From Branchiostoma floridae (taxonomy: Eukaryota > Chordata > Leptocardii > Amphioxiformes > Branchiostomatidae), in NCBI RefSeq assembly GCF_000003815.2, contig NC_049985.1:1975762-2039761 (forward strand): a stretch of DNA of 64,000 nt, in the 5' to 3' direction. The position numbers and the translations under genes were made by a program. Under the pieces are notes generated by a model. It was not told the DNA's origin. It did no database searches and saw only the letters and a list, made by a program, of their open reading frames with translations. Positions 45,739-57,310 of this stretch are shown piece after piece (the first letter of the stretch is position 1; the number at the start of each line of letters is the position of its first letter).

Positions 45739-46211
45739 TAAGGCCACGTTGATTTGATTATATGGATGACATCCGCGCTCGCACCAATTTTCGGCCATTT
45801 CCAAAAAAAAAAAAAGTTTTCGACCACACAATAAATTGTGCAAAGCAGCTGTAAAATGAGCACAAATATTCCGTAGATTGTAAAAAAAGTATCAGAAAAC
45901 AGATAACTAATGCCATATATAGAATGCCAAAATGAATCTAAAGTCAAAGAATAAGATGTGAAAGGACGGAAAGAAAAAGAATCTATTGTTGGTTGGGGGA
46001 GAAACCAGTACAGAAAATTCAGGTCCAGAGGATCATGGTATACCATACTATATGTGTGTTTAGTCCTATGTTCAACCTTCCTGGCCACTTTGATTTCATA
46101 CTAAAGGCAACTTTTTTTTTTTGGCCAAACTTTTTTTTTATTCGCTCGCTCGCATCAGTTTTGGAGTTCCCGGAGGATGTCATCCATAAAAATCAAATCA
46201 ACATGGCCTAA
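45739..46211. mobile_element. Foldback element, family M, 473 bp
   Basis: The ends are inverted: aaggccacgttgatttgatt, then atggatgacatcc, against ggatgtcatccat, then aatcaaatcaacatggcct. The unpaired centre has gcaaagcagctgtaaaatgagc, also found in inverse form at about 26830-26890. Family B copy 4 starts directly after it. Confidence 0.88.
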
Positions 46212-46213
46212 GG

Positions 46214-46463
46214 TACTTTCCGAGCAGAGGTTAGGCTAAAAAATGAAAAGAGTGAAAAAAAACGTCTTGTCCTTCTTGTCTAGTTTTCTTTCTTTTTTGA
46301 TTTTGTTATACCCCCATTAAAAACGGGTTAGACTCCGGCTGTCTTTTGACGATTTATTGCGTTTTTTTCGGGCTTTCTATTTTGTACACTTTTTATTATA
46401 TCTTGCGGCCGCGTGATGATTTGTAAAAAAAAACAGCCTGAGCCTAACCTCTGCTTGGAGAGG
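46214..46463. mobile_element. Foldback MITE, family B, copy 4, expanded left arm
   Basis: The ends are tactttccgagcagaggtta and taacctctgcttggagag. The left arm contains about 100 bp of extra purine/pyrimidine-rich sequence before the family block gactccggctgtctt resumes at about 46330. Confidence 0.85.
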
Positions 46464-46867
46464 ACCACCGAGGCACGTGTATAACACCACTCCAATATTC
46501 AGACAATTACCACTTCTTAGCCCAACCCTCTCCGCGAGGCATGTCGAACATGTTCTACTGAGATTAAGTTGTTTGATGTTTGACTCGTGAGTTCCTTGCC
46601 GGCAAGACTTGCATACTTTCCTCGTGAGCTCGCTCCACCCCGAGATTCTTCAGCTTAATGAAGTTGTAATAGTCTGGGAGGGAAGCTGTGTGCGAAATAG
46701 CAGAAAACAGAATTTATTTTTCTTCTGCAACTTCTAGTAACTTATAAGTGGTAATGCAAGGTAAAACACGGTAAAATTTCAATAAGTTGAAATAAAAAAA
46801 TATGAATATGACGAAGAGGTGATGAAAATGAACGTCCTAAATATTTTCATACGCATGTGTGTGAGCT

Positions 46868-46943
46868 TGTGTATGTTTGTGTGTGTGTGTGTGTGTGTGT
46901 ATGTGACACAGTGCATGGTGTGTGTGTATGTGACACAGTGCAT

Positions 46944-46998
<55 letters not shown>

Positions 46999-47012
46999 GT
47001 GTGTGCACGCGC
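46868..47012. repeat. GT microsatellite with a duplicated gacacagtgcatg insert
   Basis: Long TG runs, interrupted twice by atgtgacacagtgcatgg. Confidence 0.95.
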
Positions 47013-47679
47013 GGTCCGTGCATTATACTTATAGTGTATACACTCAGGCTTGCCAAGCCGATGGTCCTTGTTTACAGCCTTGTCTGGAGAGGAATCCTAT
47101 GCGTTATAAGGACTTGGTGGGTGATGGCGAGAAAGGGACAAAACGACGACCATGGGTTTTCTTTTCAATTCATATCAAAATTGTTTGCTTAGTAGAGTTT
47201 AAAGATTTATTCTGTATCCACTTCTTGTACTTTATATTTGACCATACAAAAGTCACTGTACTTTTTTGTCGTGTCAATAAAGCTTGTTCATATAAAAAGA
47301 ATACTTACAGTAATATCCCTATCTTTCTGTATGCACGCTATTATGTGGGTACGATTTTCTCTCCATCACTCAATCCTCAATTTCCTCAGAAATCTCATGA
47401 ATTAACATAGATCTAAGTACCGAGAGCCGCCTGATTGATGAATTGTGCGTGCGGCCGGTGTGGCGAAGAATTTTCCAAAATGAATATCAAACTTTTCCAC
47501 CACGTAAGCGACATAGCACACGCTTTGACTGACAGCTGCATGGCTGTTGCCATGGCTACGGACCGAGAGTGTTGAGAAGTGCGGCTCGCCGGTCTTAACG
47601 AAAAATCAGAAACTGCTGGGGGAAAGAGCAGAGACGACAACTTGCCATTTTCCTATCGGAAACAACACAAGATGCGAAA

Positions 47680-50600
47680 ATGAGAACGAGCGACCACCGC
47701 CGCCTGATCCACCGGTAAGTCTCTCTTGTGCACCTAGAACAGTTAAAGTTGGCCACATTCTGCTCTCCAAGCAGAGGTTCGGCTGTTTTTTACGTTGTTT
47801 TTATGTGTTTTTGTCGGGTTTCTATTTTGTACCGTTTTTTTTCCCATGCCCTCTGTCCATGCGTTTTCTTCGTGCCCACCGACCAATACAAAACAGCACA
47901 AAATAGAAGGCCCGACAGAAACGCATATTGAGAACAGTTCGTCGTATTCGTCGTAAGATTGTTTTTTGTCGTAGGGTCTTAAGCGGATAATTCAGAAAAT
48001 TTAGAGACCCGACAAAGGCTTTACTTAACTTTTCCTACGATTATAACGGTGATTTTGTTTCAGTCACCAGTTCTTTAGATAAACGTCACGTTTTTTTTTT
48101 CTGTGTCGCATCTTAATTTCCAATTTCTCATATCGTGATGGCCCTATATCTTGGTGGAGGGAACTAATTTTTGTTTTTCTTTCCTCATTTTCAGCGACGT
48201 CTGGCCGTTCTCCGGACCGTTCCTGTTTGGACGCTGCCGCCCTGCCGGACCAGGGAAGGGAGGACTGGAAGAGCGTGCCCCGCCGCCGGTATTTTATCAT
48301 ATTTTATTTTATTCACATATATATTTTTTAAACCTGTTATCCAGACCTATTATAATAAATTTGCTTTCTGCGTGAGGGGATTGATAGGTTTGGATGCCAG
48401 GCTAGCAGAGGTTCGGCTCCGACTGGTTTTTGGCATAATTCTAGGCGTTTCTGTAGGGCTTTCTATTTTGTCTTTGAAAAAGAAAGCCGGACAAAAACGC
48501 CGGACAAGACAACAAGGGCCTAACCTCCTCTTGGAGGGTACACTTCTCCGTTCCAAACGTAATTTTCAACTTGGTGGACGTATTACTTGTGAAAGCACTT
48601 TGTAAAATATACATCAACGGTAGAATTCATTGTTTTCTTTCCATCCAACAATGGTAAACATTTAAATTTTACAAATGACTCTAGCAGCAAGATATTGGCA
48701 CATCTTTTAATCCTGCTATAAACGCGTGTCACAGTAGCATGATTAAGTCACATACAGGTTAGCATTCAATCATTCATAGATGTAACGTTAAGTTATGTGC
48801 TGATCAACGTTTTATTTCCTTTTTATAAATCAAATCCAAGCCACTGTAATCTTTGCCAATATGATAATTTGAAGAAATAATGATTTCAATTTCTCGCATA
48901 AGAGTTCATAATAAGAGTTGATTATTGGTAGGTTTATTACAAATTCTTGCCCGAGGGCTTATTGCAAGTGACAAAAAATGACAGACAAATAATAATAAAC
49001 ACTAAAACAGTAGAGTAAGCGACTACTCTAGTCTAACTTAAATATGTAACTTATTTGGTTTGACTTTTTATTATTGATATTTCACTTTTGTCTTTCTCTA
49101 GACAAGAGTTGATTATTTATGTGTCACTTATTTCTCTAGCTGATAATGATAAGAGCTAATCATTGATATGTCTCTACAGACTAATAGAATCCATGTTCCC
49201 CCACTTCATACAACTAAGTAATATAGACAAATTTATATTCCTTATGAATCTAGACAAACCTTTACTTATAAAGTATATCTGTTCTTACATTTTCAATATC
49301 ACAAAGAAACGAGAAGAAGCCGAATGTACACAGTAGAATACGATCCTTGAGTAGTGTAGATTCATTGTATCATTATATCATGTTGTATCATTTGTTGTGA
49401 CCTGTACTAAACCCAGTGGTATGAATGTACAATAAAGGTCTTCATTCATTCATTCTAATTTCTCTAGCGGGGTGACGCCCAGGGCGTCGGCCACCCTCCT
49501 GCCAAACCTCCTGACGACTACCGACAGGGCAGTGGGCGCGGACGGGCGTTCAAGGGCCCGACTGACTACGGTGGGCGCAGACCGGCGTTCGAGGGCCCGA
49601 CTGACTACGGTGGGCGCGGACCGGCGTTCGAGGGCCCGACTGACTACGGTGGGCGCGGACCGGCGTTCGAGGGCCCGACTGACTACGGTGGGCGCGGACC
49701 GGCGTTCAAGGGCCCGACTGACTACGGTGGGCGCGGACCGGGGTTCGAGGGCCCGACTGACTACGGTGGGCGCGGACCGGCGTTCGAGGGCCCGACTGAC
49801 TACGGTAAGACTGTCCGTTACTTTTAGTTACATATGATCAAGTTGTGTTAGCCTTCGCACGAAGCAGAGATGTCACCCAATGCCTTAAAGGGCCCTTTAA
49901 GAAAATTTGATGTTGCTTTCCTTGAAAATGGTAGGGTTGGTAGGTAGGGATTTTCTGTTTTTTTAAAGGATTTTGGGCGAAGGGACTCTAAGAAGTACAG
50001 TATAACAATGTACAATGTAAAACTGAAATGCATCAAGAAGCTATTTTTTCAACATCGTATTGTATTTTGCAGATATACATTGCATACACACAAGTGTATT
50101 TGATAAACTGAGCATAGAAGAACAATATTTATTACAAAATCTTCAAAGCCTCATTTATCGGTTAACAGAATGCAAAAGCAGAGAATGCTGCTGGGTCGGC
50201 AGGTTTTGCTAGAGTCAGCTGAGTTACTTAGCGTAATTATTTTCCAGCGCCCAAAAACTGTTATTCTGTGTGATACGAAGGCCAGCTATGTACACAACTG
50301 ATTGAATGTCGTATAGAAACCATCACTAGACCACACTTAGAGTCTCAGATACTGGTCCATTCATTGTATATTTCTTTAGATATTCTAAATGTTGACTTTT
50401 TTCCTGATTGTAACGATAGTTGGTCAATATTATCATGATGCTTGACAAGTCTTCAGAATAGTACCACCAAGTAACAATTTTTAATCCATACATGTAACGT
50501 TATCCGCTGATCATAATAATAGTCCTTATTTCATAGTGTGCCGGAAACTGCTATGGTAGATTGTCATACCTCTATGTCATAACTGCCTTTATGCCATACC

Positions 50601-51208
50601 TAGCCGGGTTAGCGTTCGATACAGGTGTTCCGGACTGTATCACATGGGCTTCCATCAACTCATTCGAACGTAGAGCGAGTGTGGCGCTGTCGAAAAATTC
50701 AAATACCTGATTTTTCTTAGGGGACACCAAATTACCTCAAATTCCGACTCCTTTTGCATGTCTTTTCTCGGGTGTGTATATGAATAAAATACAACAAGGT
50801 GTATATATTGGGGTCTTTGGCCGTCGGGCGATCCTACCCGCGATTTTGCTGAGACCTTGTTATATTCTATATTGTTACATGTACATGTAGTTACATTTCT
50901 GTTTGATGGTGATCACACACAGACACACACACACACACACACACTCACGCACACACACGCACACACACACACACACACACTCTCTCTCACTCACTCACAC
51001 ACACACACACACACACACACGCACGCACATACACACACATACACACACTCTCTCTCTCTCTCACTCACACACACACACAGTCACACACACACACACACAC
51101 ACTCACACACACACTCTCTCTCACTCACACACACACACACACACGTGCGTACACACACACACACTCTCTCTCTCTGATCTCTTACACACACTCACACACA
51201 CACACACA

Positions 51209-51278
<70 letters not shown>

Positions 51279-51295
51279 TACATACACACACACTT

Positions 51296-51342
<47 letters not shown>

Positions 51343-51486
51343 GGCGCACACAAGAGACATATACATGTACATGTGTACTCAATATATACATATATATTCA
51401 AAAATTCAGACAAAATTACAATGATCCACGTTCATTTTTCAGGTGAGACAGCTGGCCTGTTTTTCACCAGTCCCGAAAGTGGATGA
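47680..51486 (+). CDS. Tentative Gly/Pro-rich protein with a 13-residue tandem repeat, 4 exons
   Basis: Proposed exons 47680-47714, 48195-48288, 49468-49804 and 51443-51486 join in frame to 169 residues. The start ATG is in AAAATGA context in a GC-rich segment. Exon 3 contains six complete and one partial 39-bp unit, [13 protein letters not shown], whose last partial copy ends at the donor (TACG|GTAAGA). The last exon reads [14 protein letters not shown] then TGA. No family is recognised; the product would be a disordered, low-complexity protein. Doubts: the exon 2 donor (CCG|GTATTT) is weak, other frames of exon 3 are also open, and the exon at 51443 could instead be a 5' UTR exon of the LRR gene that starts 97 bp later. 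Two family B elements, a retrotransposon tail and a long CA tract lie in the introns. Confidence 0.4.
47763..47940. mobile_element. Foldback MITE, family B, copy 5 (right end degraded)
   Basis: The left end is gctctccaagcagaggttcg, followed by tttttgtcgggtttctatttt and inverse caaaatagaaggcccgacag at about 47897. The terminal inverse is lost. Confidence 0.8.
48402..48540. mobile_element. Foldback MITE, family B, copy 6
   Basis: It lacks the first few bases of the left end (agcagaggttcggctccg) but has the full right end (gggcctaacctcctcttgga) and the centre ctttctattttgt. Confidence 0.8.
48640..49456 (+). mobile_element. Probable 3' region of a CR1/L2-like retrotransposon
   Basis: It ends with tgtacaataaaggtcttc followed by CATT repeats, a layout typical of such tails. 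Upstream is AT-rich sequence with repeated agagttgatta blocks and no open frame. It ends 11 bp before the exon 3 acceptor at 49467. Confidence 0.45.
49555..49804 (+). repeat. 39-bp coding minisatellite
   Basis: Units start at 49555, 49594, 49633, 49672, 49711, 49750 and 49789 (partial, 16 nt). They differ at a few positions (Arg for Gly in unit 1, Lys for Glu in unit 4, Gly for Ala in unit 5). All are multiples of three and keep the frame. Confidence 0.95.
50560..50880. mobile_element. Dispersed element, family E, copy 2 (inverse orientation)
   Basis: Reverse complement relative of 5575-5925: shared blocks include cgatacaggtgttc, gtatcacatgggcttccat, aaattcaaatacctga and ggccgtcgggcgatc. Confidence 0.6.
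50916..51343. repeat. Compound CA/CT microsatellite, about 430 bp
   Basis: Alternating ACACAC and CTCTCT runs. Open frames reading Thr-His repeats across it are artefacts. It ends about 240 bp before the LRR receptor start codon and 100 bp before the acceptor at 51442. Confidence 0.98.
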
Positions 51487-51582
51487 AACCAGATCAGTGC
51501 AGAGCGATCTTCGCACACGCCAGAGAAAGGCTTCGTATTTAGTCATTACTCGAATGTTAACATTGAATATTGAATATCTAAC

Positions 51583-53919
51583 ATGTTCAAAGTAGTAGCG
51601 AGGATTGTAACTGTTCTCGCCATCGTAGTTGGATGTGTAGGTTTAGACCCGACATGTTTTCCTGGGTGCACGTACACAAATCAGTGGACAGATTGCGTCC
51701 CGTTCCGTAAGTCACACGGTTTGGGTTTGCGTTTGCAAGGTACTTGTATGTTATGCACTGCGCAGCTACAGCAACAACCCGCGCGTTTTGTGCAGAACTC
51801 CTCCGAGCCAACTTCTCTATGCCTTCCGGATAAAGATAATGTGGCAGTTAGGGGTGTTAAGCTTGGGGTACTCTCAGTTCAGAAACTACTGCCTCCTCAG
51901 AAGTCTTCAGTTAATATCAGTACGGGTATTCTCGCTTTGGTGGAATGTGGAATCACAGATTTAGAACAGGGCACTGTGGCCGCCTTTCCTGTCTTGAAAT
52001 CCTTGCAGCTTGATTCCAACAACTTGACTCACGTCAAGCGAGCCTGGTTCGACGGTTTGAAATCTCCAAAGTTGATGTGGACCCTGTCATTTTCCCACAA
52101 TAACATAAGTATCATAGATCCAACATGCTTCCAGAACCTTACTGCCCTCACAACATTGCTACTCGACAACAACGCATTACAAAGCATCGACCCATCTTGG
52201 TTTCACAATCTGAAATGGTTAACCCAGCTGTCTTTGAGAGCAAATTCTATCAAAAGGCTTCCTCCTCAGGCATTCAAGCCGTTGATAAGGCTTCGCAGGC
52301 TAGATCTGAGCCGAAATGCACTGACGTGTCTGTCACGGGAGACTTTGAACGGGCTACACAAACTAGAAGAGCTGGGAGTGAGTGGGAGTAGATTGTTTGC
52401 TCTCGATGATTTTGCTCCATCGGTAGTGAACTGGCGTCTTGATTATGGTTACACCCGCTATACCGGCCAGACCTTTGCAGTTAGGGTTAACCAGGTGCTT
52501 TTCTGTATCTCCAAAGGTCCTGAACTACAGGAATATCACGTCCACATACACCATAACAGCACCTTGCACCTACCTCAGCCTGATGACAATCATATCGGTC
52601 AGTGTAGAACATTGAAAGGGAGGTTGACCGCAATAAACCAGACAAAGTATGACTTACCATTTGTAGCCATGTGGGTCAACACAGAATCAGACAGACGCAT
52701 TTCAAACATCACTCACATGTGCACACGTGCCTGGAAAGATGCCGGAGGCGTAAAGGTAGCCCTGGGGGGAGACACTACTCTGCAGATTGTTCCCATGGGT
52801 ATAGACAGGTCCCACCAACCCCAAACCGTTGCTGTAGTCGTGTCAGGTATCATGGAAGATGATAAGCACAGAAGCATGTCGTCTGACGATGGCCACGGCA
52901 AAAATATCAGCACCTTTGGTCATGAAGAAATGCTGAATGTGACGTGTCATGTCGACACCGTCCGGGGGGAGACACACCGACATGTCTTCACCACGCCCTT
53001 GTCCAGCACCCCTGATGGCACACAGTGTACAGAAAAGGTGATCCCGGTCACAAGAAAAGCAACCACCATCATGACAACCGAGGTCCCCTTAAATCAGACG
53101 AGCCCAGTCACAAATCTACCTGTGACTGCGCGACCGGTAAAAGAGAAAAGCACATGTACATGTAATGTATGGCTCATATACAGCATCACATTGTCAGCTG
53201 TAGTAGGGGTTGAGCATATAGCGCTGCTAGTAGCGTTTGTATATATCATGATAAAACGGCGCCGTTGTTCACAGTCAGGCGACCCACCTGCCCCTGCTGT
53301 CGCCTCCGTGAGTCGCTGGATGCTAGGCGGGGCAGGCGGCCGTGTCGTCTCGGGCTCTGCGGCGGACTCGGCCACACAGACCGCTGCAGGCGATGAGCCT
53401 CAGTACAGCGAGATTCCCGACGACTTCTACAACCCTTGTTACAACTACGACAACGCACGGCCGAGGGTACAACCTCCTTACTCGGAGATCCCAGATGAGT
53501 ACTACACTCAGTACTACAACACACGGCCTTGGGTAGATCATCCTTACTGGGAAATTCCCGACGAGTACTACAACAACGAGAACAGACGGCGCCTCTCATA
53601 CCCCCTGACTCTCCGGGTGCCCGGTCAAGGCGATGATGCTGTGCCTTTCTACGCCGCTGTAGCTGAGGTGGCCCTTCCTCCATCAACCCGGCTGGGCGGC
53701 AAACATCCATCCTACAGCACGGTCCCTCGTACCAGATCAGTCCCACAGATACACGCACGGCAGAGGAAGGCACACATTAGATCGTACGGCGCGCCTGTAG
53801 CGGGCAGGTACAGCGTCAGAGATATGGCTGCCATTGGCAGATACGGCAGAACACGAGGGGCCCTCATGTCCAAAGCTTGCCTGTATAATAACCCCTCTGC
53901 TAATCGTACCATACATTAG
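51583..53919 (+). CDS. Leucine-rich-repeat transmembrane receptor with tyrosine motifs, intronless
   Basis: One uninterrupted frame of 778 residues. Residues 1-20 form a signal peptide (ARIVTVLAIVVGCVG). A cysteine cluster (25, 29, 38, 55, 58, 80) follows. About six leucine-rich repeats span 134-281 (for example LKSLQLDSNNLTHV, LTTLLLDNNALQSI, LRRLDLSRNALTCL). Then comes a 250-residue extracellular part with several N-glycosylation sites and a Thr-rich stalk (485-520). The membrane helix is at about 529-557, with a KRRRC stop-transfer. The cytoplasmic tail carries three near-identical motifs, YSEIPDD (Tyr608), YSEIPDE (Tyr633) and YWEIPDE (Tyr655), with nearby Tyr-rich DFYNPCYNY-like segments, plus YSTV (Tyr711). 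YxEI motifs resemble SH2-binding sites, so tyrosine phosphorylation signalling is likely; ligand unknown. I recall similar tails in predicted amphioxus LRR proteins but could not verify it. No TIR domain. Confidence 0.88.
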   Translation: MFKVVARIVTVLAIVVGCVGLDPTCFPGCTYTNQWTDCVPFRKSHGLGLRLQGTCMLCTAQLQQQPARFVQNSSEPTSLCLPDKDNVAVRGVKLGVLSVQKLLPPQKSSVNISTGILALVECGITDLEQGTVAAFPVLKSLQLDSNNLTHVKRAWFDGLKSPKLMWTLSFSHNNISIIDPTCFQNLTALTTLLLDNNALQSIDPSWFHNLKWLTQLSLRANSIKRLPPQAFKPLIRLRRLDLSRNALTCLSRETLNGLHKLEELGVSGSRLFALDDFAPSVVNWRLDYGYTRYTGQTFAVRVNQVLFCISKGPELQEYHVHIHHNSTLHLPQPDDNHIGQCRTLKGRLTAINQTKYDLPFVAMWVNTESDRRISNITHMCTRAWKDAGGVKVALGGDTTLQIVPMGIDRSHQPQTVAVVVSGIMEDDKHRSMSSDDGHGKNISTFGHEEMLNVTCHVDTVRGETHRHVFTTPLSSTPDGTQCTEKVIPVTRKATTIMTTEVPLNQTSPVTNLPVTARPVKEKSTCTCNVWLIYSITLSAVVGVEHIALLVAFVYIMIKRRRCSQSGDPPAPAVASVSRWMLGGAGGRVVSGSAADSATQTAAGDEPQYSEIPDDFYNPCYNYDNARPRVQPPYSEIPDEYYTQYYNTRPWVDHPYWEIPDEYYNNENRRRLSYPLTLRVPGQGDDAVPFYAAVAEVALPPSTRLGGKHPSYSTVPRTRSVPQIHARQRKAHIRSYGAPVAGRYSVRDMAAIGRYGRTRGALMSKACLYNNPSANRTIH

Positions 53920-54211
53920 CAAACAGACAGCAGACAGATCAGAGGTACCAGCCGCCAAACCCTCAAGGACACGCCCAAATATGTCATCACCAGGCCCCAA
54001 GTCCCATCATTTCCAGATCTAAAGCTGACATCTTGGCTTAAAGTGTAAGACAGACCACATACACAGTCCAAGAACCTGTAGCATTGGCGTATCTAAGCCG
54101 GTGAAAGTAAGGTTGGGGAGGGTTGGTAACACCAAAGACAGCTTATGTTCTATATAATGTAACGCTAGTTTAACTTGGTAACGCCAAATACAGCTTCTGT
54201 TCTATAAAATG

Positions 54212-54399
54212 TAACGCTAGTTTACCTTTATCCGCGGGGTATCCTAACCTATATCCATTGTATTTAGAATTTCCAGTCACTCATATTTTCAAAATGATGC
54301 AGTTTGAAACCACCGTCCACTGACTTAGCATCCCTAAATATACCGTTTTTAGATACAACGGATATAGGTTACCCCGCAGATAAATGTGAACTGGCATTA
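54212..54399. mobile_element. Foldback MITE, family A, copy 5
   Basis: The ends are taacgctagtttacctttat and the inverse ataaatgtgaactggcatta; the centre has cagtttgaaaccaccgtcca. A flanking piece with the left end is repeated just upstream (54129-54177), a local duplication of about 51 bp. Confidence 0.85.
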
Positions 54400-56699
54400 C
54401 CCACTGGTAAATGGTTTATGATGTGACAACAGTCTGACCTCGAGGAAGAGACAAGCAATCTATTTCTGCTCCAGAGAAAGTTACAGAGCAAATCATCTTT
54501 CATCCTCCAACACATAATTTTACATGAAGGCCTTGAATTTAGACCTGAATTGTCCACAAATTTTTGAGACCCCACCTAATGCCACATACCTGTGCCACAT
54601 ATACCTGTATCTATTGTGCCATGCATGTACCTCCACATCAACTAAGGGAAGGCAGCTTGCCATATTTTTGGCCATCTGAAATAGTCTGCACGCACGCACA
54701 CAGGCACAAATGTAAACGCACACATACACTCTCATGCTAGCACGAACCGCGAACACATGCGTCCGCTGTTACTCTTAACTATTCCTACAAGACCCATGAT
54801 ATACACATCTTAGCTTGCGAGCAAAAACGGCTTTTGACTATTGGCAACATGTTTTTTTTCTGCATTGTGTGCGCTGTAATGATTCTAACAGTTGTGACAT
54901 TCAGCGCTTATATGAATCTTGTACCCAGGAAAATTGTCGGGATCGTTAGTTGGTAAGTTTTGGTGTAGAAATTGTTGTCTTGTAACTTAAAGTCTGAAAC
55001 AAAAATGATGTTTTTTTAGAGAATAGGTTCAGTCATTGTTTAGGTTGTAACGTTAATGTTAAGTACATTAGAATTGTGAGTAAAAACATCAGGAAAAAAA
55101 TCTTCAAGATGAACTGTGTAAAACTGGATCCATTCAGTCTCCAGGGCAGTGAATAATCAGAAACGTGTACTGCAATGCATATGAGAAAGAGGGTTAAGTT
55201 TATTTATTGTACATTTTCAAGCGAGATGGCTAGCAAATTGTATTTTTCAAAAACGCTGCTGTGCTCAGTACAAAGGGCCTTTCCAGAAACAGCCCGGGAA
55301 GGGGCAAAAGCAACAGAAGTAATTTATCATCATCATTATTATTCATCAATCATAACCACGGCCACAGCATTGGATCATCCCTGCCTACCAGAAATGGACA
55401 ATCCCTACTTTCCCGTGCAGAATACACCAACAAGTCTTTACTTCTTTTGGCTCTGAAAGGTCTCACATATTTTGCAAATAATGATGCTCATTTGGTGGCG
55501 CTACCAAGAAAAGCCCAGTCGTGTTGTTTTCGCCTGTCATACCATTGGCTGTATAATTTATGGTACAAACAATGATACCCATTTGGCAGCGAGATTTATA
55601 CCAGAAACGCCCATTGTTTTTGTTGACTTTTCCTCAGAAATTTGACATAAATTTCGATCATAAGGGACCAAGAGCCTGAAGAAATCAAGTTGCTAGTTCT
55701 AGCAGCCCTTCCACCTCAAATAGCGATAGATTATTGTGTATCTAGGAAGGAGACTGAGAATACTAGTATTACACTGTCAATCTTGAAGAGTGTGACTATA
55801 ATTTTGTGCCTGAACAACCAATGATGTAATGGTGATTTTTATCACATATCATATGTTACCACAGGCAAGAATACTAGTATCATTAAGTCTTGTTTAAGAG
55901 TGTGTCATAACATAACTGATAACATTATAATGTAAATGGTGATTTCCATCAGAGAGGTATGATTGACAGAAGTCAGAAAGCATCCCCGCCGCCAATGTGC
56001 GCAGCTGCATTGTAATGACGCGTACTGCGTCATGTCGGCTGCGCCCCCTGGTGGCGAGGGTGAAAGTTGCAGGAGGCATGTAAAATGAAAATCGTTGATA
56101 CACTGTTAAAGTTTTGTGAAACCATTCCCATACTGACTGCAGACGACTTGCTTGTAGCTGGACTACCAAGCATGTGAGATGTAAACTTGTGGTAGGAAGT
56201 CAATAAACATTGCATCAAAATGTCTATCTGGCCAGGAGTTTTGAATTTCGTGCACATGTGTATGATAGTTATGAATGAATGAATGAGTGGGTAAATGAAT
56301 GACAAACTGAATAAATGGATGGATGGATGGATGGATGGTTGGGTGGATGGATGTAAAAATGAAGGAACAAAGGAATTAATGAATAAGAGATAATGTTCCA
56401 ACATAGTTTAAGCTCATCAGGGGCCATTATCAAACTTGACCTTCGTTGTCCCAACCCAACCCACCTACCAAATATCACAAGGACCCATCCAAAACTTCTT
56501 GAGTTGTGCTGTCCACAGACACACAGATGTACAGGGTACAACAAGTTTTTTTTAAAAATGTCTTTTTAATAATGTCAAAGAAGGCATTAACATTATACTG
56601 AAAACCCACAAAGGGAACACATAACGTCATATTGGAGTAAATTTGTAAAGATGGTCGGGGGCTGATTATTGAAATCCAGTTTAACTTTTAACTTTGTAG
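54400..56699. other. Intergenic stretch
   Basis: No gene found. It contains a GGAT microsatellite at 56312-56352 and a loose tandem duplication of about 130 bp around 55770-55950 (gaatactagtat ... aagagtgtg twice). A segment at 56425-56535 (aacttcttgagttgtgctgt, then cacagacacacaga) resembles 43430-43500, suggesting a dispersed repeat end. Confidence 0.35.
56312..56352. repeat. GGAT microsatellite
   Basis: Tandem ggat/ggtt units. Confidence 0.9.
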
Positions 56700-56711
56700 A
56701 TGACCTACTAC

Positions 56712-57310
56712 AGTCAAAAAGGTACAAGTGACCACCTCTACATAGACCGTGTAGCCATTGGTATACAGTCAAACCTGTACAAGTTACATAAGGTCACCAC
56801 CTGGCCATTGAAAATGTACAAGTGACCACCTCTACATAAGGACCACCTGGCCATTGATATACAGTCAAACCTGTACTAGTGACCACCTCTACATAAGGAC
56901 CACCTAGCCATTGATATACAGTCAAACCTGTACTAGTGACCACCTCTACATAAGGACCGCCTAGCCATTGATATACAGTCAAACCTGTACTAGTGACCAA
57001 CTCTACATAAGGATCAACTAGCCATTGATATACAGTCAAACCTGTACAAGTGACCACCTCTACATAAGGACCACCTAGCCATTGATATACAGTCAAACCT
57101 GTACAAGTGACCACCTCTACATAAGGACCACCTAGCCATCGATATAACGTTACAGTCAAACCTGTACTAGTGACCACCTCTACATAAGGACCACCTAGCC
57201 ATTGATATACAGTCAAACCTGTACAAGTGACCACCTCTACATAAGGACCGCCTGGCCATTGATATACAGTCAAACTTGTACAAGTGACCAACTCTACACA
57301 AGATCCATAT
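56712..57310. repeat. 57-bp minisatellite just upstream of TRAP1
   Basis: About ten units of a 57-bp sequence (gtcaaacctgtactagtgac, cacctctacataaggaccac, ctagccattgatataca). The period of 19 codons leaves a long open frame on the minus strand, which is an artefact of the repeat. It ends about 105 bp before the TRAP1 start codon. Confidence 0.95.

Noticed and set aside
50857-51424. Long plus- and minus-strand open frames reading Thr-His or Val-Cys repeats (also at 35865-36473 and 46819-47410)
   Set aside because: They are translations of CA/GT microsatellites, which are open in several frames.
53246-54000. Antisense frames opposite the LRR receptor tail, including one of 175 codons
   Set aside because: Shadow frames of a GC-rich coding region; the plus frame has signal peptide, repeats and membrane helix.
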